Source: CALLPQ01 sp964392325 (GTDB lineage: Bacteria > Pseudomonadota > Alphaproteobacteria > Caulobacterales > Parvularculaceae). From it: a stretch of 64,000 nucleotides of DNA. The DNA is taken from the NCBI GenBank assembly GCA_964392325.1, contig CAYMPJ010000013.1, forward strand, positions 1-64,000, read 5' to 3'. Below, one piece after another: positions 1 to 8,642 of the stretch (positions are counted from its first letter, which is position 1; each line of letters begins with the position of its first letter). The position numbers and the translations under genes were made by a program. The notes below the pieces were generated by a model. It was not told the origin of the DNA. It did not search any database and saw only the letters and a program-made list of their open reading frames with translations.

Positions 1-287
1 ATGGAGGATATTTTGATTATCTTTGCGGCACAAAGGCGTCATCATCTGATCATAGCACCTTGACCACGCAGAATGTCTTGGTTCCTTCAGGTCTCTATGC
101 ATCGTTCCTATATTCAGGGCACATTTCAGGTATCCGCGATAGTTGGAATGAAATTTATAATGACTGGTTACCACGCTCCGGGTATAAACTTATTAACGCG
201 CCCGAGTTTGAGCGTTATAGCGCTGACTTTGACCCGGTGTCTTGTCGCGGTTCTGTTTCTATTCACATCCCTGTGGAGGCTTGCTAA
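1..287 (+). CDS. AraC/GyrI-like effector-binding domain protein, C-terminal part (5' end outside window)
   Basis: The frame is open from the left edge (first full codon at base 3) to a TAA at 285-287, giving 94 residues. The sequence reads like the end of a GyrI-like or AraC-type effector-binding domain: V-P-S-G-L-Y-A, then an I-Y-N-D-W-L-P-R-S-G-Y segment, an A-P-E-F-E-R-Y segment and a final I-H-I-P-V strand. Such domains bind small molecules and usually follow an AraC DNA-binding region or stand alone. The N-terminus is missing, so a DNA-binding domain cannot be confirmed. The stop overlaps the next gene's ATG by one base (TAATG), suggesting translational coupling to the esterase. Confidence 0.7.
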   Translation, partial: GGYFDYLCGTKASSSDHSTLTTQNVLVPSGLYASFLYSGHISGIRDSWNEIYNDWLPRSGYKLINAPEFERYSADFDPVSCRGSVSIHIPVEAC

Positions 288-1390
288 TGCCCTATCTAAA
301 ACTGGTTATTTTCTTCTTTTGTGTGTTTGCGCTTGGTTCTTGCGGTCAAAAGGCTAAAGCACCTGATGGTACGCCCGTAGGCCTCATCCGTTTACAGTTG
401 GAGGACCCGCTGCGGCGTGATTGGAATGGAGTGAAGACACGGCCTCTTGTAACATCGCTTTGGTATCCCGCAAGCGAGGGAACCAAAATGGAAGAAGTGG
501 GTATTCCGCCCAATCGGCCTGTATTTATTGGCGGTTTTGCAGCAAGGGGGGCTGAGCTGGCCACAACACCCACAAAATACCCGCTCATTATTATGTCTCA
601 TGGAACCGGCGGCGCAGGAATGCAAATGATCTGGCTTGGCCGAGAATTAGCAGCAAACGGCTATATAGTTGCCGCTGTTGATCACCACGGTAATACCGCC
701 GCAGAAGAAAATTTTGATCCACGCGGGTTTCGTATGCCTTGGGAGCGCGCAAAAGATTTAAGCACTGTCATTGATCTATTACTGGCCGATTCAACTTGGG
801 GGCCGCATATAGATACAAATAATATAGGCGCTGTAGGTTTTTCACTTGGCGGCTATACAGTCACAGCCCTTGCGGGAGGGCGACTTAACCTCGAACAATT
901 TGAAAATTTTTGTCAAAGCGCACAAGCAGATGCTACATGCGAAGAACAAAGCGAGTTTCCCGAAGCCGGCGCAAAATTTGAAGAGATGTTAAAAACTGAT
1001 GCTGAGCTAGCCTTACGTATGTCCGAGCACAGTTCAGACTTTCGCGACGTGCGTGTGAATGCGGTCGTCGCCCTTGCTCCGGCTCTGTCACAAGCCTTAA
1101 CAGAAGAAAGCCTGTCAGATATTTCTATTCCGTATTTTACGATTGTTGGCGCAATGGATAAAACAGTACCGCCCGCAACAAATGCCATAAGACATGCAAC
1201 TTATATTCCTGAATCACGCATTCATATTTTGTCAAAAAGCGATCACTATGTGTTTCTGAATAAGTGCAACCAACGGGGCAAGCGGTTTGTTCCCATTTGC
1301 AAAGAACCAAGCGATGCGCCCAGAGCTTTGGCGCATATGCAGGTAGTCGAACTTGTAAGTGATTTTTTTAATGAGACTCTTAATAAGTGA
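287..1390 (+). CDS. Alpha/beta-hydrolase lipoprotein, PAF-acetylhydrolase / dienelactone hydrolase-like
   Basis: A 367-residue hydrolase probably anchored to a membrane by lipid. The N-terminus is a lipoprotein signal (L-K-L-V-I-F-F-F-C-V-F-A-L-G-S-C). An oxyanion-type M-S-H-G-T-G-G motif is followed by the nucleophile elbow G-F-S-L-G-G, and a late S-D-H-Y segment offers a catalytic His, as in the PAF-acetylhydrolase II and dienelactone hydrolase families. I chose the ATG at 287 because GGAGG lies at 275-279 and the signal peptide begins there; an in-frame start at 242 would add 15 residues without a purpose. It overlaps the upstream regulator-like gene by one base. The substrate is unknown; an ester or lipid is likely. 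Confidence 0.75.
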   Translation: MPYLKLVIFFFCVFALGSCGQKAKAPDGTPVGLIRLQLEDPLRRDWNGVKTRPLVTSLWYPASEGTKMEEVGIPPNRPVFIGGFAARGAELATTPTKYPLIIMSHGTGGAGMQMIWLGRELAANGYIVAAVDHHGNTAAEENFDPRGFRMPWERAKDLSTVIDLLLADSTWGPHIDTNNIGAVGFSLGGYTVTALAGGRLNLEQFENFCQSAQADATCEEQSEFPEAGAKFEEMLKTDAELALRMSEHSSDFRDVRVNAVVALAPALSQALTEESLSDISIPYFTIVGAMDKTVPPATNAIRHATYIPESRIHILSKSDHYVFLNKCNQRGKRFVPICKEPSDAPRALAHMQVVELVSDFFNETLNK

Positions 1391-1562
1391 GCGTCCCTTT
1401 GATGGTAAAAAGCAGTACTCTTCGCTTTCATTCATTAAGATGGAGACTTCTTTGATTGATATATCGCGTGCGGGTTGAGGGCTGTAGCTCGATCAAATCC
1501 TTACAATCAGTCCAGTGCGTCTCGCCATTTCAAAATAGACATATCTAGAGACGTTTGGTTTT

Positions 1563-2719
1563 TTAAGGCGCAATCAGACCTGATTGTTTTGCCCAGTCCA
1601 GCATCTCGCCAAGCGCGGTGCTTGTATCACTTGCGTGCCACCCTAATTCCCGGCGCGCTTTTTCGCTGCTGAACCGAACCTGACGACCTGCGAGTTTGAC
1701 CCCGTTGATGGGGGCTTTTGGAGGTTTTTGAGTTAGGCGATTGGCAATAAATGTATCGAGAACCCCGGCCATATAGGCAATCGAGTAGGGCATTTTTAAA
1801 GTGGGCATTTTTTTTTCAGTCATCTCTTCAAGGCGTGAGAGAATATCTATCATTGCAAGATTTTCCCCGCCCAGCAGATAGCGCTCGCCATTTAGTCCCT
1901 TATCGCGGACTGCAATAAATCCGTCAGCGAGTGCAGATACCGGTACGAAGTTCAAGATACAGTCAATAAAGGCCGGCGTTTTGCCATTGATAAAATCGAG
2001 CATCATCGCGGTTGGCGGGGTTAGGCTTTCATCGCCTGCGCCAAGGGGTTCGGTTGGCATGGCGATCATGACATCCATATGATCTTTGGCATCAAGAACC
2101 GCCAGATCGGCTTTGCGTTTGGAGCGCGAATATTCGCCAATACAATCTTCGGGCACGATATTGATAGTCTCATCTGCGCTTGATGGGCCTAGGGGTGTAT
2201 GTATGCCAACCAATGTGGTTAGGCTGGAACATTGCACGAATTTCTTTACCCCTGCGCGCTTCGCCGCTTCTAACATGGTGAGCGTACCGTGATAATTGAC
2301 CTCATCAAAGAGTTTGGGGTCCCGAGCCCAAAGTTGGGCATTGCCCGCGAGATGGAAAACGCTCTCCACATTCGAGCAAGCGCGTTCTGCATCGTCCTGA
2401 TTGGTAACTGACCCTTTTATTACATCGACAGCGGTGTTAGGTTGAGTTTGAACAGTTTGAACAGTTTGATCGAGAATACGAACCTGTTCACCATTGGAGN
2501 NNNNNNNNNNNNNNNNNNNNNNNNNNNNNNNNNNNNNNNNNNNNNNNNNNNNNNNNNNNNNNNNNNNNNNNNNNNNNNNNNNNNNNNNNNNNNNNNNNNA
2601 GTTTGAACAGTTTGAACAGTTTGATCGAGAATACGAACCTGTTCACCATTGGAGATGAGTTTTGTGACCAGATGTTTGCCAACAAATCCGCTCCCACCAG
2701 TTACAAGAGTTTGCATCAT
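1563..2719 (-). CDS. Extended SDR / NAD-dependent epimerase, dihydroflavonol-4-reductase-like (crosses a probably false gap)
   Basis: The N-terminal 40 codons (2719-2600) carry the Rossmann motif T-G-G-S-G-F-V-G; the rest (2498-1563) continues through V-E-S-V-F-H-L-A-G, the catalytic Y-S-R-S-K (Y-x3-K) and a typical SDR C-terminus. The two parts repeat the same 55 bp on either side of 100 Ns. Removing the Ns and one copy joins them in frame as a 333-aa protein with normal spacing between the first strand and the H-L-A strand. It is therefore probably intact, although an automatic caller will split it. Its ATG overlaps the TGA of the upstream paraoxonase-like gene (ATGA), so both are probably in one transcript. 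It likely acts as an NAD(P)-dependent oxidoreductase on a hydroxyl or keto group; the substrate is unknown. Confidence 0.85.
2445..2654. repeat. 55-bp direct duplication flanking a 100-N scaffold gap
   Basis: Bases 2445-2499 and 2600-2654 are identical over 55 bp, and 2500-2599 is exactly 100 Ns. Each copy begins with 9-bp units (AGTTTGAAC twice, then AGTTTGATC) that encode repeated Val-Gln-Thr on the minus strand. Identical contig ends of this length are what de Bruijn assemblers leave at an unresolved node, and 100 Ns is a common default gap. The simplest reading is an unmerged overlap rather than a biological repeat, with the 9-bp tandem repeat as the probable cause of the break. Confidence 0.85.
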
Positions 2720-3963
2720 TTAAGATTTTTCTCACAAAAAAGTAAACCTGGCTGGGTAACAGAGCCAAGGATAATTTCTTTTTGCGTTTCAACGCCAACA
2801 GTTGCTGCGCTAAATAATGTTCCTGATACGTCATGAAAAAGCGTGGTGACTATATTTGTTGCCGGATCAATGCGGACGAGTTTGCTTGGCGATATCCCCA
2901 ATCTAAATTTGCGGTGTGCGCCCATGCGCAAGAGCGAGGGATGTAGTGCAGCAATGATTGCGCCATCATGGCTAATGGTGAGATTATCGGGAGCGCCGGG
3001 AAGTTTAACGGCTTGTTTATATGAAATGTCAGAATCATCATTATTAAATAGATGAAGGGCTTTTTCCCGCGTTGCTGCGAGAGCGATATCGCCATTTTCT
3101 GTATTGGTTACACCGTTTGCAAATCCTGCTTTTTCAAAAATCACTTGTCCTTCAATTGGCCCATCATTTGCAAATTTCAAACCGCTTTCCCTTAAACTAA
3201 AAATGTCTTCCAGTCCCGCGTACCAGTTACATGCTTTATGATCATAGCTGATTAAAATTTTTGAATTTGTCTGTAGAAGATTATTTGCGGAGCATGTTAG
3301 GGGATTGGGTTTTGACAAGATTAGGGCGCCATTAATTTTGATACGCTCCAATTGCGGGTGCATTTTCCATTTATTACCTTTGCGAAAATAGGCGCGATTT
3401 ATAAAGGCAAGTTCTTGGTTTTTTTTGTCATAGGAGATGCCATGGGGGCGCAATCCACCATCAACATCATCCGCGCGAATAAGGGATGATATTGTATGGG
3501 TTTTTTTCTTGGGCTCGCGCAATTGGCTAATGTTGATTGCATAAAGTCCGCCGGTCGGGATTTTTTTATTGGCACGTTTTTTTGCGGCGCGCTCCACGCT
3601 GCGCCGATCATAGGCCGAGATGTATAATTTATCTGCCTCGTGATCGATTGCAAAATCCTCGGCGCCGATTACTGGTAATTGTGTTTCATGATCAGTGAGC
3701 GAGATCAGGCGACAATTCTCATTAGAAATCATTTTGCTCTCAAGAGCAGCGGGGGTGGTGGTCTGGGTACAACCAGAAAGTAAGGCAAAACAGAACAGGG
3801 TGAGGTAGAAAGTATGAATGCCTTGCCAGCCATTGCGCAAGTTCCTCAAGCGATCTGATACATGGTAAAGTATAAATCCCATAGGTTTATGAATAAAGCT
3901 CACTTCGAGTGTATGCAAGCGCTGTTTTTTAATGAGGAAAAAGCTTTTTAGGCATAATTCCAC
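2716..3963 (-). CDS. Paraoxonase/SMP-30-like beta-propeller lipoprotein
   Basis: A 415-residue frame. A hydrophobic stretch ending L-F-C-F-A-L-L-S-G-C at roughly residues 56-65 is a good lipobox, so the mature protein is probably lipid-anchored in the envelope. The body has beta-propeller features of the arylesterase/paraoxonase and SMP-30 families: D-F-A-I-D, L-Y-I-S-A-Y-D-R-R, G-G-L-Y-A-I-N, L-R-P-H-G-I-S-Y-D, A-P-D-N-L-T-I-S-H-D-G, and a closing loop near the C-terminus. The GTG at 3963 overlaps the sulfotransferase by 16 nt; an ATG at 3882 would give a shorter leader before the lipobox and is equally plausible. The 3' end overlaps the SDR start (ATGA). Function is likely a lactonase or esterase, but the family is loosely defined. 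Confidence 0.65.
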   Translation of the reverse strand: MELCLKSFFLIKKQRLHTLEVSFIHKPMGFILYHVSDRLRNLRNGWQGIHTFYLTLFCFALLSGCTQTTTPAALESKMISNENCRLISLTDHETQLPVIGAEDFAIDHEADKLYISAYDRRSVERAAKKRANKKIPTGGLYAINISQLREPKKKTHTISSLIRADDVDGGLRPHGISYDKKNQELAFINRAYFRKGNKWKMHPQLERIKINGALILSKPNPLTCSANNLLQTNSKILISYDHKACNWYAGLEDIFSLRESGLKFANDGPIEGQVIFEKAGFANGVTNTENGDIALAATREKALHLFNNDDSDISYKQAVKLPGAPDNLTISHDGAIIAALHPSLLRMGAHRKFRLGISPSKLVRIDPATNIVTTLFHDVSGTLFSAATVGVETQKEIILGSVTQPGLLFCEKNLK

Positions 3964-5021
3964 TTGTTTAGAAAATATCCCCAGCGTTGTTCTACCCTGG
4001 GTGCATTTTTAGGGGAGGGAATGAAGCGGTTTTTCTCGAATGTTTCCACCGAGGCGAGATAAGTCTCAAATGCTGATTGTGAAGTGCTAAATCCGGGTAA
4101 ATCGAGAGTCTGGTATATTGTTTCCAATGTTGCAATTGGTTCCTTATCAAGCGCATCATAGCTGACTTCGAAATAGCGATTTGGCCCCAAATCAGCGGAG
4201 TCTATTTCCAGATTTTTCATCATGCGGGGATAGACTGAAAGAATGGCCTCATCGATGTCCACATGGTCATAATTTTGCAGGGCAAACTGCTTTAGAAGTT
4301 TAGCATAGAAATTTTGCATCGAGCGAAACACTTCATGTGGGTTTCGATGAATGTGTATGAATTTTGCTGTCGGGAATAGTTTTCGAAGTGTTGCCAATCT
4401 TCCGGTGTATACTGGGTTCTTGATCAATAGTGGTTTATTGTCTTGGTACAAAGAGAGTTTTCTCATTAAATACTGAAAACGTTGTTCCCATGCATCAATT
4501 TCTATCTGGCTGCACCCATCAAAAAATAAACCACGGGTTAGATATTCGGAAAAATCGCCGGGAAAGTAAATTGCGTGGTAGAAGGAGAGGGGAGACATAT
4601 TCGCAATTGCAATTTCGTCTTCTTGTGGGCTTTCTGGGGTAACAGGGATATTGTCGATATAGCGATGCTTGGGGAGTGCCTTTTCAAGGAGCGGATTAAA
4701 GACCCGCGCAATGCCGAATAAGTCCCATGGAAGGCCTGTTGCAACAGGGGGCACATAACTCCACTCATTGCTTTTTGTCATAATGTTATAAAGATGGGTG
4801 GTACCTGATCGCCAATGGCCCAAGATAAAAACCGGAGGCGCCATCTCTTCTACTTTTGGGAGTTTGTTTTCGAGCCAGATTTTTTCGGCAAAGGAAAAAG
4901 GGCATCTTACCAATGAAGACATGCCTATCATGGCGCCTTGCAGAGGTTTTGATGGTAAGCCTGAGCGAGCGGCCAAAGCAGCCAATGTTCCTATATTTGC
5001 GCCATTTAGCGGGTGCGCCAT
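3948..5021 (-). CDS. Sulfotransferase family protein
   Basis: A 357-residue protein with the PAPS-binding signature of sulfotransferases: F-I-L-G-H-W-R-S-G-T-T-H-L (5'-phosphosulfate loop, residues ~65-77) and F-I-H-I-H-R-N-P-H-E-V-F-R-S-M (3'-phosphate binding). It should transfer a sulfuryl group from PAPS to a hydroxyl or amine of an unidentified acceptor. It is the first gene of a tightly packed minus-strand trio with the paraoxonase-like lipoprotein (16-nt overlap) and the SDR, which suggests a small pathway modifying a lipid, sterol or sugar. No PAPS-synthesis genes are in the window. The ATG at 5021 faces the divergent exporter gene at 5160. Confidence 0.85.
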   Translation of the reverse strand: MAHPLNGANIGTLAALAARSGLPSKPLQGAMIGMSSLVRCPFSFAEKIWLENKLPKVEEMAPPVFILGHWRSGTTHLYNIMTKSNEWSYVPPVATGLPWDLFGIARVFNPLLEKALPKHRYIDNIPVTPESPQEDEIAIANMSPLSFYHAIYFPGDFSEYLTRGLFFDGCSQIEIDAWEQRFQYLMRKLSLYQDNKPLLIKNPVYTGRLATLRKLFPTAKFIHIHRNPHEVFRSMQNFYAKLLKQFALQNYDHVDIDEAILSVYPRMMKNLEIDSADLGPNRYFEVSYDALDKEPIATLETIYQTLDLPGFSTSQSAFETYLASVETFEKNRFIPSPKNAPRVEQRWGYFLNKWNYA

Positions 5022-5159
5022 TTAATTAAATCCTCTCTAGTATGAAAAGCTTTGGTGGGGATTTACGCGAAGACGTAATCATTGGCCAGTAGATAATTTG
5101 ACGTGTAGTTTGGGGTTAGTTTTACCACAAAATATAAGTAACAAAAGGAGCATGAACCG

Positions 5160-5777
5160 ATGGAGCTTACGATCTGGAGTTTTTATGTGGGGACGATTTT
5201 TGTGATGATGAGCACGCCAGGGCCGAGCCATCTCCTGATTTTGTCGACAAGTCTTAATAATGGCTTTTCCCGTTCACTCGCAACCGGAATCGGAGATTTA
5301 AGTGCCAATATGCTTCAGATATTGCTGGCTGGTTTTGGTCTTGCGGCCCTTTTAGCGACATCACGTTACGGATTTTTGGTTATTAAATGGGCCGGTGTTG
5401 CCTATCTGATCTGGATGGGGGGCCGCGCCATTATTGCGTCATTTCGGCAGAAAAGTATAAATGGCGGTGGGAAAAAGGCGACATTGAAGCGATTATGGTT
5501 GAACGGGTTTTTAACCTCGGCTTCAAATCCGAAAGCGGTCGTATTTTTTGCGGCGCTCTTTCCGCAGTTTATCGACTCAGCCCGCCCATTAGGTATGCAA
5601 ATTTTTCTGCTCGGCATTACCTATCTCATCATTGATGGTATTTTTCTGACGGGCTATGCTTTTGGTGGAAGCTGGTTATCAAAGCGTATAGATGGTAAAT
5701 TTCGTCCGTGGTTAGATCGATTAGCAGGAGCCGGTTTGATTGGGGCTGCAATCTTGCTTGGATTGAAATCTAGATAG
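5160..5777 (+). CDS. LysE/RhtB-family translocator
   Basis: A 205-residue membrane protein with about six hydrophobic helices. The N-terminal M-S-T-P-G-P-S-H-L motif and the later G-F-L-T-S-A-S-N-P-K-A-V-V-F-F-A-A-L-F-P-Q-F segment are diagnostic of LysE/RhtB exporters, which expel amino acids or related metabolites across the inner membrane. AAGGAG at 5145-5150 sits nine bases before the ATG at 5160, fixing the start; an ATG at 5152 is out of frame. It is divergent from the sulfotransferase, with 138 bp between them for both promoters. The substrate cannot be deduced. Confidence 0.85.
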   Translation: MELTIWSFYVGTIFVMMSTPGPSHLLILSTSLNNGFSRSLATGIGDLSANMLQILLAGFGLAALLATSRYGFLVIKWAGVAYLIWMGGRAIIASFRQKSINGGGKKATLKRLWLNGFLTSASNPKAVVFFAALFPQFIDSARPLGMQIFLLGITYLIIDGIFLTGYAFGGSWLSKRIDGKFRPWLDRLAGAGLIGAAILLGLKSR

Positions 5778-5969
5778 GTCAATTTACGATCAGTTCGTGG
5801 AAAATTTCTTTTTTAGATTAGGCTGCTACATTTGCTGGAATGAGCTTGTTTCCGCTTTGGAAAAACAATTAAAATAAATTACTTAAGCACAACCATGGGT
5901 AGTTTTTTAATTTAAGTTTCTCCTTTTCACCTTATGCGCATACAGAGTGATTATTTTGCTTGGCAATAT

Positions 5970-5987
5970 GGTTAATGAATGTTAACC
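5970..5987. promoter_or_regulatory. Inverted repeat upstream of the small lipoprotein (candidate operator)
   Basis: GGTTAA (5970-5975) and TTAACC (5982-5987) form a perfect palindrome with a 6-base centre, 30 bases before the ATG at 6018. The two TTAA blocks resemble a CtrA box (TTAA-N7-TTAA), but the spacing here is six, so the match is imperfect. It may be an operator for the small gene. Confidence 0.35.
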
Positions 5988-6017
5988 TTTCTGTATAGAA
6001 ACTAGGGAGAGAGAAGT

Positions 6018-6179
6018 ATGTTTACATTTTCCAATATTATGAAGATTGTTTTTGTCATTGGTCTAGCTGTGGCGCCTTCAGGTTGTCCAGGCAGTAAGGG
6101 GGGGCCGACTAAACTACGCCCTGTTGATGCAATGGTGGAAGTTACGACTCCGAATACAACGAGTGAATTTGTAAGTTAA
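6018..6179 (+). CDS. Small putative lipoprotein, 53 aa
   Basis: A 53-codon frame from ATG 6018 to TAA 6177-6179. A purine-rich AGGGAGAGAGAAG ribosome-binding stretch lies just upstream. The N-terminus looks like a signal peptide (M-K-I-V-F-V-I-G-L-A-V-A) followed by P-S-G-C, an acceptable though not ideal lipobox. About 30 polar residues follow (G-S-K-G-G-P-T-K-L-R-P). It resembles the tiny lipoproteins often missed in annotation (entericidin size class), but no family was recognised. The ribosome-binding site and signal peptide support it; the short length is the main doubt. Confidence 0.55.
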   Translation: MFTFSNIMKIVFVIGLAVAPSGCPGSKGGPTKLRPVDAMVEVTTPNTTSEFVS

Positions 6180-6839
6180 ACGCTAACCTTATCAAATCAA
6201 CGTATTTGTGTGATCTGGGTTCATTCTCAGGTCATGCAAATATTTTACCCCGTTCGATTTGAAGGATTGTGTTAAGTGCGGGCAATCTCAAATTCAGAAT
6301 TTGTTGGCCACCAGTTTGTTTTGATATTTGTGATTGCCCAAATTACACTCACCCACTTACATTTACACTAACCCGGTTCAAATCAGTTCTCTTCATATAA
6401 GCAATGCTTTGCGTATATTCGCAGTATAAAGACAGCCCTGCCAGTAAATCAGGGGTGTGATCGATGGGAGTGATGAGCATTCTGATTAGCCGAATTAAAT
6501 CCATAAAATATGCTCTGTCAGGGCCAGTTCCCTGTTTAACCCGCATTCACTAAAACTCACATAGTTGACTTTGATTTTCCGTGTTGATGATCTGGAGTGC
6601 GTTATGGTGGTTTTTGGTAAAGAAAACTGGCCTTAACTCAGATTTAGTCACCCTCATCCATGAGCCGTATGCCCGAGCGCACGGGTTCTAGGGCGATTTT
6701 GAGCAATTTTTCCAAATGGCAAAATTCTGTTCATATCTTTTGGCATAAGGTAAGCAAATGGTTAATAAATTTGTGCGAATTTTCATGACCAAGACCAAGG
6801 AAGGTCCTTTGGTTATCGTGAATATGCTGAGTGTGAGTA
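6180..6839. other. 660-bp non-coding stretch before tamA with nested inverted repeats
   Basis: No convincing gene. GGGCAATC at 6280-6287 pairs with GATTGCCC at 6332-6339, and the stem extends inward over CAAAT/ATTTG after one mismatch. The same CAAATT can instead pair with AATTTG at once (6289-6303), so two mutually exclusive hairpins are possible. This could be a small RNA, a structured leader or an old insertion scar. There is no T-run for a terminator. Confidence 0.4.
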
Positions 6840-8642
6840 ATGGGTTCGTCCTCCTATTTCCGGGAAATAAAGCGGGGTATCGCCGCAGCGTTGGCGACCT
6901 GCCTCATCAGCTTGTCGGCTCTGGCTGATACGCTTGAAAGAGATGTTTTCTTTGTAGGAGCGCCAGCCGGGTTGACGAGTAAACTCAAAATACTCTCCAC
7001 TCTTGAGCAAAAAAAGAATGTCTTTCCGACCCGCAGCGCTTTGCGACGAGCAGCAAAAATAGACGCAGCAGCATTTGAAAATGCTCTACGCGCTGCTGGC
7101 TATTATGATGGACAAGTATCATTTGAGGTTGAGGAACGAAATGAAAATTCAGCAAGGATTACATTTACAATCGAAGATGGTGGTCTATTTGAAATCAGCC
7201 GTCACGATATTATCTTTCGAGATAACGTAGATGGTAAACGCCCTTCAAATTTTGCCGATCTAGAAATTGTACCTTTGGCACTTGCAGATGGCGTAAGTTT
7301 ACAAACAAATCAGAAAAATTTTGTGGAAGCGTTGTGGAATAACGGTTTTCCCGGTGCGCGTATTATCGGGCGACGTGCTGTCGCTGACTTTGAAAATAAG
7401 ACAGCAATCATTGAGTATGAGTTTTCTAGTGGCCAAAGGGCCAAATTTGGGGAAATGAAATTACAAGGTGATCTGCGCACCCGTGAGGATTTTCTCAAAA
7501 AACATCAAAATTGGACACAAGGCGAAGTTTACGAAAAATCGCGTTTGCTTGACTTTAGAAACTCATTATCAAACAGCAATCTCTTCGATAATATTGACGT
7601 CGCACCTGGCCAACTCGATGATACGGGGACGGCACCTGTTCTTGTCACCTTAAAAGAACGCAAGTATAGAACAGTGGGTGCGGGTGTTTTTTTCTCAACA
7701 AATGAGGGTCCGGGAGTTCGCTTATTTTTTGAGAATCGCAATTTATTTCGGCGGGCTGAAGTCTTTCAATTAGAGGCAAGAGTTGGGCAATTGGAGCAAT
7801 CGGTCGGGGCATTGTTGGAAAAACCATTGATCGGATTGCCCGGTACAGCCTTTTTGCGAGGCAATTTTATCAATGAAACAACCGATGCCTTTGATGCGCG
7901 TACCGTCAATCTATCTGCTGGTGTTTCAAAATATTGGTACGATCAAAAATTACAAGTACGCGGCGGGCTAAGCCTGGAAACAACATCAGTTGAGCCAGCA
8001 AATCAAGATGTAGAAGAAAGAAATTTTTTTGTATCTTCACCCATTTCAATTTTGTGGAATAATGAAGGTAGTATACTTGATCCCACAAAAGGGGTGCGTG
8101 CATCTTTGGATTTTGAACCTACGACCGGCTCTCAATCATTCACACAATTTGATACAAGAATACGTACACGGCGCTCATTTGGGCTAAGTAAAAAATTGAC
8201 CGCAGCCATTCAAGGGCGATTAACAGGTACCCTGGGTAGTAGTTTTGAAAATTTACCGGCCAATAAACGTTTCTTTTCTGGCGGCGGTGGCTCTGTGCGT
8301 GGTTTTGGTTTTCAGCTGGCTGGCCCGGTTGATGTGATTTCAAATGATGACGGGTCCGTGGATAACGTCATGCCGATTGGCGGACGCTCCTTAATTGAGG
8401 GGGCGTTTGAAGCCCGCTATAAGGTTGCAAAACAAATTCAATTGGCAGCCTTTATTGACACCGCCTCGGTCTCGCAGTCCGCTTTACCTGATTTTTCGCA
8501 AGATTTTTTTGTTGGTGTCGGTGTGGGTGCGCGATATTTAACGCCGGTGGGGCCCTTAAGAATTGATTTTGCAACCCCGCTTAATCGGCGACCAACTGAT
8601 AACCGCGTGCAGTTTCTAATATCATTGGGGCAAGCTTTTTGA
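6840..8642 (+). CDS. tamA: TamA, Omp85-family outer membrane assembly factor
   Basis: A 600-residue protein: signal peptide (residues 1-29, ending S-A-L-A), N-terminal POTRA domains, then an Omp85 barrel from about residue 290. The L6-loop signature G-G-S-V-R-G-F lies near residue 485, and the chain ends in Phe like an outer-membrane beta-signal. TamA sits in the outer membrane and with TamB forms the translocation and assembly module linking inner and outer membranes; it assists insertion of some outer-membrane proteins and probably phospholipid transport. The frame has a TGA at 6834-6836, so the ATG at 6840 is the only good start. Its TGA overlaps the ATG of tamB. Confidence 0.93.
   Translation: MGSSSYFREIKRGIAAALATCLISLSALADTLERDVFFVGAPAGLTSKLKILSTLEQKKNVFPTRSALRRAAKIDAAAFENALRAAGYYDGQVSFEVEERNENSARITFTIEDGGLFEISRHDIIFRDNVDGKRPSNFADLEIVPLALADGVSLQTNQKNFVEALWNNGFPGARIIGRRAVADFENKTAIIEYEFSSGQRAKFGEMKLQGDLRTREDFLKKHQNWTQGEVYEKSRLLDFRNSLSNSNLFDNIDVAPGQLDDTGTAPVLVTLKERKYRTVGAGVFFSTNEGPGVRLFFENRNLFRRAEVFQLEARVGQLEQSVGALLEKPLIGLPGTAFLRGNFINETTDAFDARTVNLSAGVSKYWYDQKLQVRGGLSLETTSVEPANQDVEERNFFVSSPISILWNNEGSILDPTKGVRASLDFEPTTGSQSFTQFDTRIRTRRSFGLSKKLTAAIQGRLTGTLGSSFENLPANKRFFSGGGGSVRGFGFQLAGPVDVISNDDGSVDNVMPIGGRSLIEGAFEARYKVAKQIQLAAFIDTASVSQSALPDFSQDFFVGVGVGARYLTPVGPLRIDFATPLNRRPTDNRVQFLISLGQAF

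Noticed and set aside
6349..6546. 65-codon minus-strand frame before tamA
   Set aside because: No ribosome-binding site, signal or motif; in a region of low coding character.
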